The notes beneath the pieces are model-generated. The model was not told the origin of the DNA. It saw nothing but the letters and a program-made list of their open reading frames with translations, and did no database searches. A stretch of DNA of 64,000 bases from Sphaerospermopsis torques-reginae ITEP-024 (GTDB lineage: Bacteria > Cyanobacteriota > Cyanobacteriia > Cyanobacteriales > Nostocaceae). Below, piece after piece: positions 16,948-27,080 of the stretch. The stretch covers positions 5,190,443 to 5,254,442 of the forward strand of contig NZ_CP080598.1 of NCBI RefSeq assembly GCF_019598945.1, written 5' to 3'. The first letter of the stretch is position 1. Each line of letters begins with the position of its first letter. Made by a program: the position numbers and the translations under genes.

Positions 16948-19428
16948 CTAACTCACACCCACAGGTTTTTTACTGTAATATTCATTTTCTGCATACACAC
17001 TAATTACAGTATCACCAACTACGAAAAATGTCCCTTCCTGTTCAGATTTAGAAAACTGCAAATCAGGATATTTACTACTAATTTCATCCGCAGTCATCGC
17101 TGGAGCATTCATTTCATCAGGTAACAAACCCGTCGCACCAATATAAAATACTAAAGGTGAAATTTTCTCTCGATAAACATTTTCTGTGTAACTCTCTAAC
17201 TTCTGTTTTGCTGTTGTCATCGCGTCGATAATTTCCTGTTTATCCACAGGTGTACCTGCGTGTTTTGCTTGTAGTAATAAAGCTAAACTTCCAGCACCTA
17301 CCAAATTTAAAATTTCCGCAACTTTACCCGTTGTTTCTATTCCCAAAAAATCATCAAAAACAGCTTTCATTAAATCATCTGCTTTTGTAAATTTGCTCCT
17401 AGAAGAAACAGCTTTACAACGAAAAGCAATGTTTTCCTGAAAAGCTAATTCAAAAGTCGGTTTTTTGAAAATTTCCCCAGTTTCCGAATCGAAAACTTCA
17501 TATCTTTTATCAAGAAATTGATTAGCAGAAGACAATTTATTAAAATTCACAATTTCTAAACTGCCAATATCAATTTTATAACTCACTCTTGAATCTACAG
17601 TACCATCAGACAAAGCAACTTTCAAATCTGTATATTCGTTAGTGGTGGGAAAATTCAGATACAGATTTTTAGAAAGATAATGTTTTTTCAACTCTTCTAT
17701 TTGTGCGGGAATAAATATATCCGACTCTTCCCTTAAATGAGCAGATAAAATACTCGTTAAAGCTTTAATTTCTGCCAGTTGAGTAAACAAACCTTCCACG
17801 CTGCTATAATTACCTTCAAAACTCACCAAAGGTAAATCTGCTAATTGCAAAGTATATTCTTTTTGAAAATCAAATTTCTCCCCATCAATAACCCCCACTG
17901 CTTGTAATTCATCAAAGGTTTTTTTACTGCTAATTTTCATTTTTAAAGTCTTAACATTAATTTCTCCATCACTGACAATGGTATAATTATTAAAAGTCGT
18001 TAAAGCATTTAATAACACACCCGCAACTTCAGTAATAGGGGTTTTATCTTCCGCTTTTACCAGTTTGACTTTTTGCGTAAGCAGCATATTAATAGTCGCG
18101 GTATTGCGGTTAATATCAAAACTACCCATCTGCACATAATCACCTGGTTCAATATATTCTATTTCTAACCAAGGTTTGATTAATTCCCCATTTTCTCCCC
18201 TTGTACCATTAACCCGCTTAATACCCTTTCTTTGATAAGTTTCTTTCAGATGTTTGAGGTTAATAATGATATGTTGGCGATGTTTTGATAAAATATCAAT
18301 CAATGCCAAAACGGAAATTTTATCATTAACTTTGACATGATCTAAAATTTCATGTTCAGCTAAAACATGAGGATAAAAGATGGCAATTTCTAAATCTTTG
18401 GTAAAATCAGCAATGTCTTCATTGGTTAAAGCTTTTGCGTGTCTTGCGGTTAAAGTTGCATTGAACGTACTAGCAAGTGCGTATTTCGCAGTATTCAAAT
18501 TTCCATCTGCTAAATTAGCTTTGGCAAAAATATAAACAGACGGATCATTTTGTGCCACTGGAACATCTTTTAATTGTTCATAAGCTGCTTTGGTAATTTG
18601 CTTATATTTATAGATGTAAGCTTCATCTTCCGGTTTCAAACCAAAAACTTTTAAAGTTTGATTTGTGCCATTAATTTTTTTAGCAGTGGAAGAAAAGAAA
18701 ACTTGATAACTGTAGTCACTAGCTAAGGTTTCTTCTATGACTATTCCTGTCGCTTCTTTTAACACATTTCCGGTGTTATACAAAGCATCATAAACTTCCT
18801 TAATATTGCCAGCTTGGATACAAATACCAGAAACAGAATTAGCGATTTTAGCGAGGAATTTAAAATCAGAAGAGGAAGAATAAGCAATAGTGTTAACAAA
18901 AACTTCCTTGTTTTTCAAATCATTACAAATTTCCTCTATTGCCTTAGATTTAGAATTGAAACTGCTATCATTAGCATAGCCGTCACTGTGTAAAGTAATT
19001 GCAGTTAATTCATCAGGACGAATCAATTCATTAGCTAATTTCAAAGATTGAGAAATACAAGTTAAATAAGTAGCGTGAATTGCTTTGATATCAGCAATAT
19101 AATCTGAATCTGGCTGCATTACCTCTTGAATAGGTACACGCTGAAAATGACAAGTTAAATCACCTTTGGAAGAATAGGAAATTAGTGTCACAACTAATTC
19201 TGAGTTGCTATATTCATCCAGCGTCAAAAGTTTGATTAAGGTTTCTTTTAATGCTTCAATATCACCACACATTGAACCAGAACGATCAATGATTATGATA
19301 CTATGAGCGATCATTTTTTTAGGAATTGCATCTGGCTTAATTTCCAGTTTGACTTTTTCAGTTAAATAGAAAGCTTTTTCCTTACCTGCGAGATTATAAA
19401 CAGCAAACTTGGTTTTTTGACTTGTCAT
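16948..19428 (-). CDS. Large von Willebrand factor A domain protein
   Basis: 826 residues with no signal peptide. The VWA domain occupies about 40-225, with an intact metal-ion-dependent adhesion site: D48, S50, S52 in IIIIDRSGSM, a Thr in the TLHSDGYAND region and downstream Asp. About 600 residues follow that resemble no family I can name, including a coiled or helical C-terminal part rich in Ala/Lys (730-770). Cytoplasmic VWA proteins often act as metal-dependent scaffolds for other proteins, for example with AAA ATPases. No ATPase is adjacent here. The gene is alone on its strand between DUF29 and the hicBA region. Confidence 0.8.
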   Translation of the reverse strand: MTSQKTKFAVYNLAGKEKAFYLTEKVKLEIKPDAIPKKMIAHSIIIIDRSGSMCGDIEALKETLIKLLTLDEYSNSELVVTLISYSSKGDLTCHFQRVPIQEVMQPDSDYIADIKAIHATYLTCISQSLKLANELIRPDELTAITLHSDGYANDSSFNSKSKAIEEICNDLKNKEVFVNTIAYSSSSDFKFLAKIANSVSGICIQAGNIKEVYDALYNTGNVLKEATGIVIEETLASDYSYQVFFSSTAKKINGTNQTLKVFGLKPEDEAYIYKYKQITKAAYEQLKDVPVAQNDPSVYIFAKANLADGNLNTAKYALASTFNATLTARHAKALTNEDIADFTKDLEIAIFYPHVLAEHEILDHVKVNDKISVLALIDILSKHRQHIIINLKHLKETYQRKGIKRVNGTRGENGELIKPWLEIEYIEPGDYVQMGSFDINRNTATINMLLTQKVKLVKAEDKTPITEVAGVLLNALTTFNNYTIVSDGEINVKTLKMKISSKKTFDELQAVGVIDGEKFDFQKEYTLQLADLPLVSFEGNYSSVEGLFTQLAEIKALTSILSAHLREESDIFIPAQIEELKKHYLSKNLYLNFPTTNEYTDLKVALSDGTVDSRVSYKIDIGSLEIVNFNKLSSANQFLDKRYEVFDSETGEIFKKPTFELAFQENIAFRCKAVSSRSKFTKADDLMKAVFDDFLGIETTGKVAEILNLVGAGSLALLLQAKHAGTPVDKQEIIDAMTTAKQKLESYTENVYREKISPLVFYIGATGLLPDEMNAPAMTADEISSKYPDLQFSKSEQEGTFFVVGDTVISVYAENEYYSKKPVGVS

Positions 19429-19821
19429 AATTTTTGCAAATGGTAATTTTACAAGGAATATTGTCCAGGATAAATCACAGGATAGATCAATTTATACCTG
19501 ATTTGAATGATGTTGTAATATGTTGTAAAGAATCTAATTAGAGATGTTTTGATTATCTCTATATCACATATAGTACGTAAATACTATAAAAATGTCAAGG
19601 TCAGGGTAAAAATCTTTATATTTCTTAATTTTTGCTTGTCAGCAGAGTGAGAAATGTTTTACTAAATATCTCAAATGTAATGATGCTAAAACTGCATTTA
19701 GATCCCCAACTTCTTTGATAAATTAACATTATTTACCAAAGATTAAATTAAGAAGTCGGGGATCTTTCCTTTGTGTTATAATAAAAATCTAACATAATTA
19801 ACCTGCGATAAAACTATAGCA
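19429..19821. repeat. Intergenic region with AGATCCCC inverted repeat
   Basis: 393 bases without a gene. At 19700-19715 agatccccaacttctt pairs with aagaagtcggggatct at 19750-19765, forming a long hairpin. The same block recurs at 50635-50667 and 52197-52211. The 19500-19600 stretch is AT-rich and likely holds the VWA gene promoter. Confidence 0.6.
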
Positions 19822-20049
19822 ATGACAACCAAAACCATGAAAAACAAAGAATTTTATGTAGTAATTGAAAGAGATGAAGATGGTATGTATATTGGTGAAG
19901 TTCCTCAACTGAAAGCCTGTTATAGTCAAGGAGAAACCATTGATGAATTAATCACTAATATTAAAGAAGTAATTGAAATGTGTTTAGAGGAATTAGAAGA
20001 AGAGTCAATAACAGAATTTATAGGAGTCCAAAAAGTAGTTTTATCATGA
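19822..20049 (+). CDS. hicB: HicB antitoxin
   Basis: 75 residues with the HicB fold: EFYVVIERDEDGMYIGEVPQL, then YSQGETIDELITNIKEVIEM. An in-frame ATG at 19837 (MKNKEFYVV) could be the true start. It lacks a C-terminal DNA-binding part, so it is the short single-domain form. It overlaps the hicA start by 4 bases (ATGA), giving translational coupling. HicB neutralises the HicA mRNA-cutting toxin. Confidence 0.9.
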   Translation: MTTKTMKNKEFYVVIERDEDGMYIGEVPQLKACYSQGETIDELITNIKEVIEMCLEELEEESITEFIGVQKVVLS

Positions 20050-20273
20050 CTAAATTACCAGCAATTACAGGAGAAGAATTAATTGCCGCATTACAAAAAA
20101 TAGGTTTTTATATAGTACGACAAAAAGGTAGTCATGTGAGAATGAAACATCAAGATGATCGAGTTGTTTCTATTCCTTGTCATAGTGGTAAAACCATTGG
20201 TAAAGGTCTATTATTAAAAATAATGCGAGATGCAGATTTAACAAAACATGAATTAATCGAACTTTTAAACTGA
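20046..20273 (+). CDS. hicA: HicA toxin, mRNA interferase
   Basis: 75 residues from ATG 20046, overlapping the hicB stop. Double-stranded-RNA-binding-like fold with the conserved GFYIVRQKGSHVRM, in which His is the catalytic residue of HicA toxins, then IPCHSGKTIGKGLLLKI. Cleaves mRNA when free of HicB. Order hicB-hicA is the less common arrangement but frequent in cyanobacteria. Confidence 0.92.
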   Translation: MTKLPAITGEELIAALQKIGFYIVRQKGSHVRMKHQDDRVVSIPCHSGKTIGKGLLLKIMRDADLTKHELIELLN

Positions 20274-20401
20274 TACTTCAACCCTCCTCTTCCTTTGCAC
20301 CTTTGCTTATTAGCGACTTTGCGCGAAATATTAGATCCCCAAATCCAACAACAAATTTTGATCATTGATCGCATATTCTCTATATAACTTATCTATATTA
20401 A

Positions 20402-20920
20402 TCATCTTTTTCCTAATTTCCAATCTTCACCACCAGGTAACTGGGTTAAATAATCATCAACCACTGCGGGTAATTCCTTAATTGAGTAATTATAGGTCAA
20501 ATTCAACAAACTTTGTGATTGATTAATCACCGCAAATTTATCAACTATTTCCGTTAATTGAAAGGGACTATAAATACCATTCATAACTTCATCACTAGCT
20601 TCTCGAATAGCTTCCTCAAATTCATCTTCTAACATTGATTGCCACTCATCTATTTTGACGTAGTAAGAAGTTTTATTGTCTTGTAAATTGATTTTTTTTA
20701 TTTCTCTAATAGAACTGCGAATAGAATTAGCCCAAGAATTAGTTAATCTTTTTTCTATCTGATTTTTAATTAAATGAATCATCAGCCGCAATAAAAAAGA
20801 TTGAATGTTTCTGAAAATTGCTTGTCTACCCATTCCCTCTAACTCATCTACAATAGCTAAAGCATCACTATAACGCTGTTCTAAAATACTATTTCTGAGG
20901 TCTATTAATTCCTGTGTCAT
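20402..20920 (-). CDS. DUF29 family protein (second copy)
   Basis: 172 residues, a paralogue of the protein at 16302-16820 with the same ends (MTQELIDLRN and GGEDWKLGKR) and scattered differences in between. All-helical, function unknown. Together the two copies flank the VWA and hicBA genes. Confidence 0.8.
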   Translation of the reverse strand: MTQELIDLRNSILEQRYSDALAIVDELEGMGRQAIFRNIQSFLLRLMIHLIKNQIEKRLTNSWANSIRSSIREIKKINLQDNKTSYYVKIDEWQSMLEDEFEEAIREASDEVMNGIYSPFQLTEIVDKFAVINQSQSLLNLTYNYSIKELPAVVDDYLTQLPGGEDWKLGKR

Positions 20921-21111
20921 TGTTTTATTAACCTCACTGTAACAATATTTTTATAATAACATATCATTAGATGAATTGTATTATATAATCTGCGTCAATC
21001 TGCGTTCATCTGCGTTCAATTATTCTGGAAATCATGATTATATAGTACAGATAAACTATCAAATATCAAGTTAAGATCAAGAAGACTTTACACTTCTTAA
21101 CTGTTAGGGAT

Positions 21112-22620
21112 ATGGCGCGAGATTTACGGGGATTTATTAAAATTCTGGAAGAAAGAGGACAATTAAAGCGAATTTCGGCTTTAGTAGACTCTGAACTAGA
21201 AATTGCGGAAATTTCTAACCGAATGCTGCAAAAAGGTGGTCCAGGTTTAATCTTTGAAAATGTCAAAGGTGCATCTTTCCCCGTTGCAGTGAATTTAATG
21301 GGGACGGTAGAAAGGATATGCTGGGCTATGAATATGGAAAAACCAGAGGAGTTGGAAACTTTGGGGAAGAAGTTAAGTATGCTTCAGCAACCCAAACCCC
21401 CGAAAAAGATTTCTCAAGCGATAGACTTTGGTAAGGTGCTGTTTGATGTTGTCAAAGCGAAACCGGGAAGGGATTTTTTCCCCGCTTGTCAACAGGTGGT
21501 TGTGGAAGGTGATGATTTAGACTTAAATAAGTTGCCTTTAATACGTCCTTATCCGGGAGATGCCGGAAAGATAATTACGCTGGGATTGGTAATTACCAAG
21601 GATTGTGAGACAGGAACGCCAAATGTGGGTGTGTATCGTCTACAACTGCAATCTCAAAACACCATGACCGTACACTGGTTATCAGTGCGGGGGGGTGCGA
21701 GACATTTACGCAAAGCGGCGGAACGTGGTAAGAAGTTAGAAGTGGCGATCGCCCTTGGAGTCGATCCTTTAATCATTATGGCAGCAGCCACACCCATTCC
21801 CGTAGATTTATCAGAATGGTTATTTGCCGGACTTTATGGCGGTTCTGGAGTACAATTAGCCAAGTGTAAAACAGTAGATTTAGAAGTACCCGCAGATTCA
21901 GAATTTGTTTTAGAAGGAACTATCACCCCAGGGGAAGTTTTACCTGATGGTCCCTTTGGCGATCACATGGGATATTATGGCGGTGTGGAAGATTCGCCTT
22001 TGGTTCGCTTCCAGTGCATGACTCACCGCAAAAATCCGATTTATCTTACCACATTTAGCGGTCGTCCACCCAAAGAAGAAGCCATGATGGCGATCGCCCT
22101 TAACCGCATCTATACCCCAATTTTACGGCAACAAGTATCAGAAATAGTTGACTTCTTCCTGCCAATGGAAGCATTAAGTTACAAAGCAGCAATTATTTCT
22201 ATTGATAAAGCATACCCCGGACAAGCAAGACGAGCAGCTTTAGCTTTTTGGAGTGCCTTACCTCAATTCACCTATACTAAATTTGTCATAGTTGTTGATA
22301 AAAATATCAACATTCGTGATCCGCGTCAAGTTGTCTGGGCAATTAGTTCTAAAGTTGACCCAACCAGGGATGTATTCATATTACCAAATACCCCCTTTGA
22401 CACCTTAGATTTTGCTAGTGAAAAACTTGGTTTAGGGGGGAGAATGGGCATAGATGCAACCACCAAAATACCCCCAGAAACAGAACATGAATGGGGCGCA
22501 CCTTTAGAATCTGATCCTGATATTGCCGCAATGGTAGAAAGACGTTGGGCAGAATACGGATTAGCAGATTTAAAACTAGGAGAAGTTGACCCCAATTTGT
22601 TTGGTTATGATATGAAATAG
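21112..22620 (+). CDS. ubiD: UbiD family decarboxylase
   Basis: 502 residues, normal UbiD length. Family landmarks: MARDLRGFIKILEERGQL at the start, INVGVYRLQLQ-type flavin-binding region, EFVLEGTI and PFGDHMGYYGG, with Glu/Asp residues of the prenylated-FMN pocket, and PPETEHEWGAPL near the end. In most bacteria UbiD decarboxylates the 4-hydroxy-3-polyprenylbenzoate intermediate of ubiquinone synthesis. In cyanobacteria it serves the related plastoquinone route. It needs prenyl-FMN made by UbiX, which is not in this window. Single gene preceded by a GTTAGGGA ribosome site. Confidence 0.92.
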   Translation: MARDLRGFIKILEERGQLKRISALVDSELEIAEISNRMLQKGGPGLIFENVKGASFPVAVNLMGTVERICWAMNMEKPEELETLGKKLSMLQQPKPPKKISQAIDFGKVLFDVVKAKPGRDFFPACQQVVVEGDDLDLNKLPLIRPYPGDAGKIITLGLVITKDCETGTPNVGVYRLQLQSQNTMTVHWLSVRGGARHLRKAAERGKKLEVAIALGVDPLIIMAAATPIPVDLSEWLFAGLYGGSGVQLAKCKTVDLEVPADSEFVLEGTITPGEVLPDGPFGDHMGYYGGVEDSPLVRFQCMTHRKNPIYLTTFSGRPPKEEAMMAIALNRIYTPILRQQVSEIVDFFLPMEALSYKAAIISIDKAYPGQARRAALAFWSALPQFTYTKFVIVVDKNINIRDPRQVVWAISSKVDPTRDVFILPNTPFDTLDFASEKLGLGGRMGIDATTKIPPETEHEWGAPLESDPDIAAMVERRWAEYGLADLKLGEVDPNLFGYDMK

Positions 22621-22715
22621 GAGTCAGGAGTCAGGAGTCAGGAGTTCAGGAGAAAGAAGAACTTATTGTTCCTCCCCTGCTTCCCCTGCTTCCCCTGCTT
22701 CCCCTGCTTCCCCAT
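22621..22715. repeat. STRR and 9-bp tandem repeat
   Basis: Three to four GAGTCAG units directly after the ubiD stop, then five copies of the 9-base unit CCCCTGCTT (22671-22715). Confidence 0.85.
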
Positions 22716-22719
22716 CTCC

Positions 22720-23709
22720 TTATCTTCTTGATATCATCCTTGCATCCCAGGTATAGAAACCAATTTGGTTAGGAACTCTAGAAAATCTACCTGTGCGATG
22801 ACCTCTAGATAATTCATTGAGAACCTTATTTTTTACCTCTCTCATGTCCCGATCATCAAGTTCTCCATAGATACCATTAATGACTTCATTCACACCAAAA
22901 ACCCGTCCTCGATGTTCTCCTAAAAAAGAGGTAAGAGCATCAATTAAAAATTGACCCTCATATTTTTTGAGCATGGGAATATCATTGGAGTGTGTTACAG
23001 CCACAGGCTTTTTTCTTCTACTTTTACTACGAGTAGATGAGCCATTTTGATGATTAGGATCTAACAAACTTAAAGCCAGAGTATAACAACCAGGTTCGTT
23101 AGGAATAGCCGACCAATAACCCCTTTCTCTACCTTGAGTCAGAGAAGATTGAACCCTACCTTTGACGATTTTAAAGATAGTAGATTCTAACTCACCATAG
23201 AGCGATCGCACAATAAAATCTATATGGCAAACAGTCCCAGCATATTCATGTAATAAAATCCTTAAAGCTTCCATCCGACTCAAGGATTTATATTCAGGAA
23301 GCATGGGAATTTCCACCCCCTTCGTAAAATGTTCATAACTATCCAAAGAGGTATTTCTCGGATGAGAAACTGCTGCTTTTGCAGCCGCAGCACTTGAACC
23401 ATTTGTTTTCCATTGTTGAGAGTGAGAAGGTTCTGACTCTACAGACTCGAACAAGTCTAAATCAGACTGATGATCTGATGCCAAAAACAAACGAGAACCT
23501 GGTTGCTCACTAGCTTCTAATTCTGAAACTTCATGTTCATCAGGATAGGACCAAGGAGACAACAAAGCTTCCACATGATCCAATTGCGATCGCGCTTCAA
23601 TAAATAGCCGTTGGTACTCTTGTGCAAGACCAGCATAATAGTCTCGTAATTCCAACAATGGTCTAATAAATACCTCTGAAGGAGGTTGTAATTGTTCTTG
23701 GGTGTTCAT
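22720..23709 (-). CDS. Protein with two winged-helix-like repeats, unknown function
   Basis: 329 residues. A helical N-terminus (20-50), a low-complexity Ser/Glu-rich linker (60-140), and two related domains of about 75 residues (about 150-215 and 250-325). Each has the pattern helix-helix-VxxVIxGIYGELxxxxxxxVKxxVxxxLSxGRxxGxFSxxPNxxGxYT, so an ancient internal duplication is likely. The fold resembles HARE-type winged helices thought to bind DNA or RNA. The next gene on the same strand (23720-23965) is a zinc-ribbon protein only 10 bp upstream, so the two form an operon. Confidence 0.65.
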   Translation of the reverse strand: MNTQEQLQPPSEVFIRPLLELRDYYAGLAQEYQRLFIEARSQLDHVEALLSPWSYPDEHEVSELEASEQPGSRLFLASDHQSDLDLFESVESEPSHSQQWKTNGSSAAAAKAAVSHPRNTSLDSYEHFTKGVEIPMLPEYKSLSRMEALRILLHEYAGTVCHIDFIVRSLYGELESTIFKIVKGRVQSSLTQGRERGYWSAIPNEPGCYTLALSLLDPNHQNGSSTRSKSRRKKPVAVTHSNDIPMLKKYEGQFLIDALTSFLGEHRGRVFGVNEVINGIYGELDDRDMREVKNKVLNELSRGHRTGRFSRVPNQIGFYTWDARMISRR

Positions 23710-23719
23710 ATTACTTCAA

Positions 23720-23965
23720 TTATTCTAATTCAATGTCACTTTTGTAATTCATCGCATGAGGCTTGAGTTTTCTAGGATCATGAGCAGATTTTTTCGGAGG
23801 TTGAGGAGGACGGCAACTTTCACAATATAAAGGTCTAGGTCCAAAGGTTTCCCGTTTTGTCGCTTGATTACATTCTTTACAAACAAAATGAAAAACACGA
23901 GTGTGAATCTGTCTTTTATGCGCTCTAACAGTATATTCTCTCACATCAATGATCTTGGTAGCCAT
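23720..23965 (-). CDS. Small zinc-ribbon protein
   Basis: 81 residues with two CxxC pairs (FVCKECNQ and LYCESCRP, 16 residues apart), the layout of a zinc ribbon. The remainder is basic ([19 protein letters not shown]). Starts 10 bp before the winged-helix gene and is probably cotranscribed. No known function. Likely a nucleic-acid-binding partner. Confidence 0.65.
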   Translation of the reverse strand: MATKIIDVREYTVRAHKRQIHTRVFHFVCKECNQATKRETFGPRPLYCESCRPPQPPKKSAHDPRKLKPHAMNYKSDIELE

Positions 23966-24400
23966 AATTTAAGAATTGCCCAGTTCTGTAATCTTAATAT
24001 AGCTATTCAAGCAAACAAAACAATTTCAGTGTGTGTTTTACTGCAAGTTTTCTTCAAATCCTTAAAATAAAGTCAAATAGGATAAACATTTGTATGGTTA
24101 AGAATAAACAGCAAAGCCATCTCCACTTCTGAGATTTTGCCGCTAATCTCCCCTTTCCTGAAGATGACATTTGATATTTAATTTAAGTCTTTCTACTTGT
24201 TCATCTCTATCTACTGATCATCTGGATAACTTTGCATAAATTTGATAGTCAAACCATCCTCCTTATGGAGTAAATTGCCCGATCAAGTTGTTGATATGTT
24301 GTAATTTATGATTTATTATTTATTTTGTTTGAGAAATAGATCCCTGACTTGTGGTCAGGGATATCCTTGATCTTCTGACTCCTGACTCCTTGATATCCTA
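23966..24400. other. Gap downstream of dnaK, with a hairpin
   Basis: 435 bases without a gene. An inverted repeat atccctgac / gtcagggat lies at 24340-24362. It is placed to end dnaK transcription on the - strand, but the T-run is poor, so it could equally be one of the dispersed gatccctgact repeats. Confidence 0.45.
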
Positions 24401-26305
24401 TTATTGGGACTCCACAAAATCAGCATCAATCACATCTTCACCCCGATTTGTGTGCGGTTGAGGTTCTCGACTACTTCCATCTGGACTTACATCCGGTCTT
24501 CCCGCTTGAGCATAAACCGCACTACCAATTTGCATCAAGGTTTGCTGTAATTCACTGCTAAGAGACTTAATCCGATCAAAATTATCTTGATTGATAGCTT
24601 CCCGCAAATCCTTAACTAACTCATCAACTCGACTTCTATCAGCAGCACTGACTTTATCACCCAAGTCTCTGAGTTCTTTTTCTGCTTGATAAACTAAAGA
24701 ATCAGCTAAATTCTTAGTATCAATTTGTTCCCGTCTTTTTCTATCTTCCTGTGCATGAGCTTCCGCATCCCGCACCATTTTTTCTACATCTCGTTTATCA
24801 AGAGTAGAAGCACCAGTAATAGAAATTGACTGCTGTTTATTAGTGGCTTTATCCTTAGCAGTCACGGAAAGAATACCATTAGCATCAATGTCAAAGGTAA
24901 CTTCAATTTGTGGTACACCTCTGGGTGCTGGAGGAATACCATCTAAACGAAAAGTACCCAAACTTTTATTATCTTTTGCTAACTCTCTTTCACCTTGTAA
25001 AACATGAATTTCTACATTACTTTGACCATCAGCCGCAGTAGAAAAAATTTCTGATTTCTTCACAGGAATAGTTGTATTACGGCCAATGATTTTAGTCATC
25101 ACACCGCCCAGAGTTTCCACACCTAAAGATAAAGGAGTGACATCAAGCAGTAAAATATCTTTAACTTCACCTGATAAAACACCCGCTTGAATAGCAGCAC
25201 CTACCGCTACAACTTCATCAGGATTCACACCTTGACAGGGATCTTTACCCGTCATTCTTCTCACTAATTCTTGCACAGCAGGAATACGAGTAGAACCACC
25301 AACTAAAACAATTTCATCAAGTTGGGCATTTGTCAGTTTTGCGTCTTGCAATGCTTGTTGTACTGGTTTACGACAACGATCTAAAAGATCCGCCGTCATC
25401 TCCTCAAACTTAGCCCTTGTTAATGTCATATCCAAATGTTTTGGACCTGCTTGAGTAGCCGTAATAAAGGGCAAATTGATATTAGTTTGCGTGGCGCTAG
25501 AAAGTTCAATCTTTGCCTTTTCTGCCGCTTCCGTTAATCTTTGTAATGCCTGTTTATCTTTCCTTAAATCAATACCTTCATTAGTTTGAAATTCATGTGC
25601 TAACCAATCAACAATCTTTTTATCAAAGTCATCACCACCTAAATGAGTATCCCCACTGGTAGATTTAACTTCAAACACACCATCACCAACTTCCAAAATA
25701 GAAACATCAAAAGTACCGCCACCAAGGTCAAATACTAAAATAGTTTCATTTTGTTTTTTATCCAAACCATAAGCTAATGCTGCTGCTGTTGGTTCATTGA
25801 TAATGCGGAGAACTTCTAAACCAGCAATTTTACCTGCATCTTTAGTAGCTTGTCTTTGGGAATCATTAAAATAAGCAGGAACAGTAATCACTGCTTGAGT
25901 AACTTTTTCTCCTAAATATTTACTAGCATCATCAACTAACTTTCTCAGAACTTGGGCAGAAATTTCTTCTGGTGCAAATTGTTTATTAACTGCGGGACAA
26001 CTGAGCTTGACATTACCATTACTATCACGCAGGGTTCTATAGGAAACTTCCGTCGCTTCATGGGTAATTTCTTCATGTTTGCGCCCAATGAACCTTTTCA
26101 CAGAATAAAAAGTATTTTCTGGGTTCATTACCGCTTGTCGTCTAGCAATTTGACCTACCAAACGTTCACCGGTTTTAGTGTAAGCTACCACAGAAGGAGT
26201 GATGCGTTGTCCTTCAGAATTAGCTATTACTAAAGGTTGCCCACCTTCCATCACAGCAACACAAGAATTAGTAGTTCCTAAATCAATTCCTACTACCTTT
26301 GCCAT
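24401..26305 (-). CDS. dnaK: Chaperone DnaK (Hsp70)
   Basis: 634 residues. The ATPase domain (1-385) has the phosphate loops [15 protein letters not shown] and [14 protein letters not shown], and the linker DVTPLSLG. The substrate domain (about 390-605) follows. The C-terminus ends [10 protein letters not shown], the co-chaperone-binding acidic tail. Binds exposed hydrophobic peptides with ATP and works with DnaJ and GrpE, which are not nearby. Cyanobacteria have several DnaK paralogues; this resembles the stress-inducible DnaK2 type. The hsp20 gene is 280 bp upstream on the same strand but a repeat separates them, so one transcript is not certain. Confidence 0.95.
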   Translation of the reverse strand: MAKVVGIDLGTTNSCVAVMEGGQPLVIANSEGQRITPSVVAYTKTGERLVGQIARRQAVMNPENTFYSVKRFIGRKHEEITHEATEVSYRTLRDSNGNVKLSCPAVNKQFAPEEISAQVLRKLVDDASKYLGEKVTQAVITVPAYFNDSQRQATKDAGKIAGLEVLRIINEPTAAALAYGLDKKQNETILVFDLGGGTFDVSILEVGDGVFEVKSTSGDTHLGGDDFDKKIVDWLAHEFQTNEGIDLRKDKQALQRLTEAAEKAKIELSSATQTNINLPFITATQAGPKHLDMTLTRAKFEEMTADLLDRCRKPVQQALQDAKLTNAQLDEIVLVGGSTRIPAVQELVRRMTGKDPCQGVNPDEVVAVGAAIQAGVLSGEVKDILLLDVTPLSLGVETLGGVMTKIIGRNTTIPVKKSEIFSTAADGQSNVEIHVLQGERELAKDNKSLGTFRLDGIPPAPRGVPQIEVTFDIDANGILSVTAKDKATNKQQSISITGASTLDKRDVEKMVRDAEAHAQEDRKRREQIDTKNLADSLVYQAEKELRDLGDKVSAADRSRVDELVKDLREAINQDNFDRIKSLSSELQQTLMQIGSAVYAQAGRPDVSPDGSSREPQPHTNRGEDVIDADFVESQ

Positions 26306-26345
26306 ATCTTCCCCCTGGACTTGAGTAGAAGTTTTTCAGAAGTGC

Positions 26346-26460
26346 TATTCTCTCGTTCCCAGTCTCAGACTGGGAATGCTATTACAGAGTCTCTGACTCT
26401 GCTATCACTAAAGGCAGAACCTTCAATAATTCATTCCCATACAGAGTATGGGAACGAGAA
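26346..26460. repeat. Palindromic repeat (tctcgttccc...gggaacgag)
   Basis: Outer arms tctcgttccca and tgggaacgaga, each next to its own small hairpin (agtctcagact and cagagtatg). Typical MITE/REP-like cyanobacterial element, between dnaK and hsp20. Confidence 0.7.
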
Positions 26461-26480
26461 AATGAGATGTAAACTGAATG

Positions 26481-26528
26481 TGGGATGGGCATCTTGCCCG
26501 TCACAGGCTAGAAGCCTGTGCCACAGGT
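26481..26528. repeat. GGGCATCTTGCCC palindrome element
   Basis: Nested palindromes gggcatcttgccc and caggctagaagcctg with arms tgtgggatg / ccacagg. Same family at 28487-28512, 42574-42637 and 61449-61499. Confidence 0.65.
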
Positions 26529-26585
26529 GTTCATATCTCAAATGGAAATGCTATAGCTGACTGCTTATAGCTAATAGCTTAAAAA

Positions 26586-27080
26586 TTAACCGAGATTAAC
26601 TTTGAAAGCTTTTTGTTTTTCTGGTTCTGCTTTCGGCAAGTTCAACCGCAAAATACCATCTTTATATTCTGCGTTAACTTCTTCATGTTTTACTGTCGAA
26701 GGCAATGGAATTACCCGTTGGAATTTACCATAACGAAATTCGGAACGAGTGTAACCTTCTCTTTCAGTTGTTGTTTCAGACTTCCTTTCACCAGTAATAG
26801 AAACAGCTTCAGGAGTGACTTCAACATTCACATCTTTAGCTTCTAAACCAGGTAGTTCTAGTTTCAATTTATAAGCATCATCAGTTTCTTCGAGTTCAGC
26901 AGCAGGGATAAAAGTTAACCCTCCTCTTTCACTGCCATCACCTGGTATCATTCTTTCAAACAAACGATTCATCCGCCTTTGTAAAGTATCAATTTCGCGG
27001 AAAGGATCCCAACGTTCAAGTTCGCGGAAAGGTTCTAAACGTTCAAGATCGCGGATAGGGTCCCAACGAACTAATGCCAT
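26586..27080 (-). CDS. hspA: Small heat-shock protein, Hsp20/alpha-crystallin family
   Basis: 164 residues. The N-terminal arm contains three near-repeats of (L/R)xRxxPFRELExWDPFR. The alpha-crystallin domain spans about 58-155 with PGLEAKDVNVEVT and DGILRLNLPKAE. The final KAFKVNLG replaces the usual IxI anchor. ATP-independent holdase that protects proteins and thylakoid membranes during heat. No CIRCE-like element was found upstream in 27081-27200, so HrcA control is not evident. Confidence 0.93.
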   Translation of the reverse strand: MALVRWDPIRDLERLEPFRELERWDPFREIDTLQRRMNRLFERMIPGDGSERGGLTFIPAAELEETDDAYKLKLELPGLEAKDVNVEVTPEAVSITGERKSETTTEREGYTRSEFRYGKFQRVIPLPSTVKHEEVNAEYKDGILRLNLPKAEPEKQKAFKVNLG

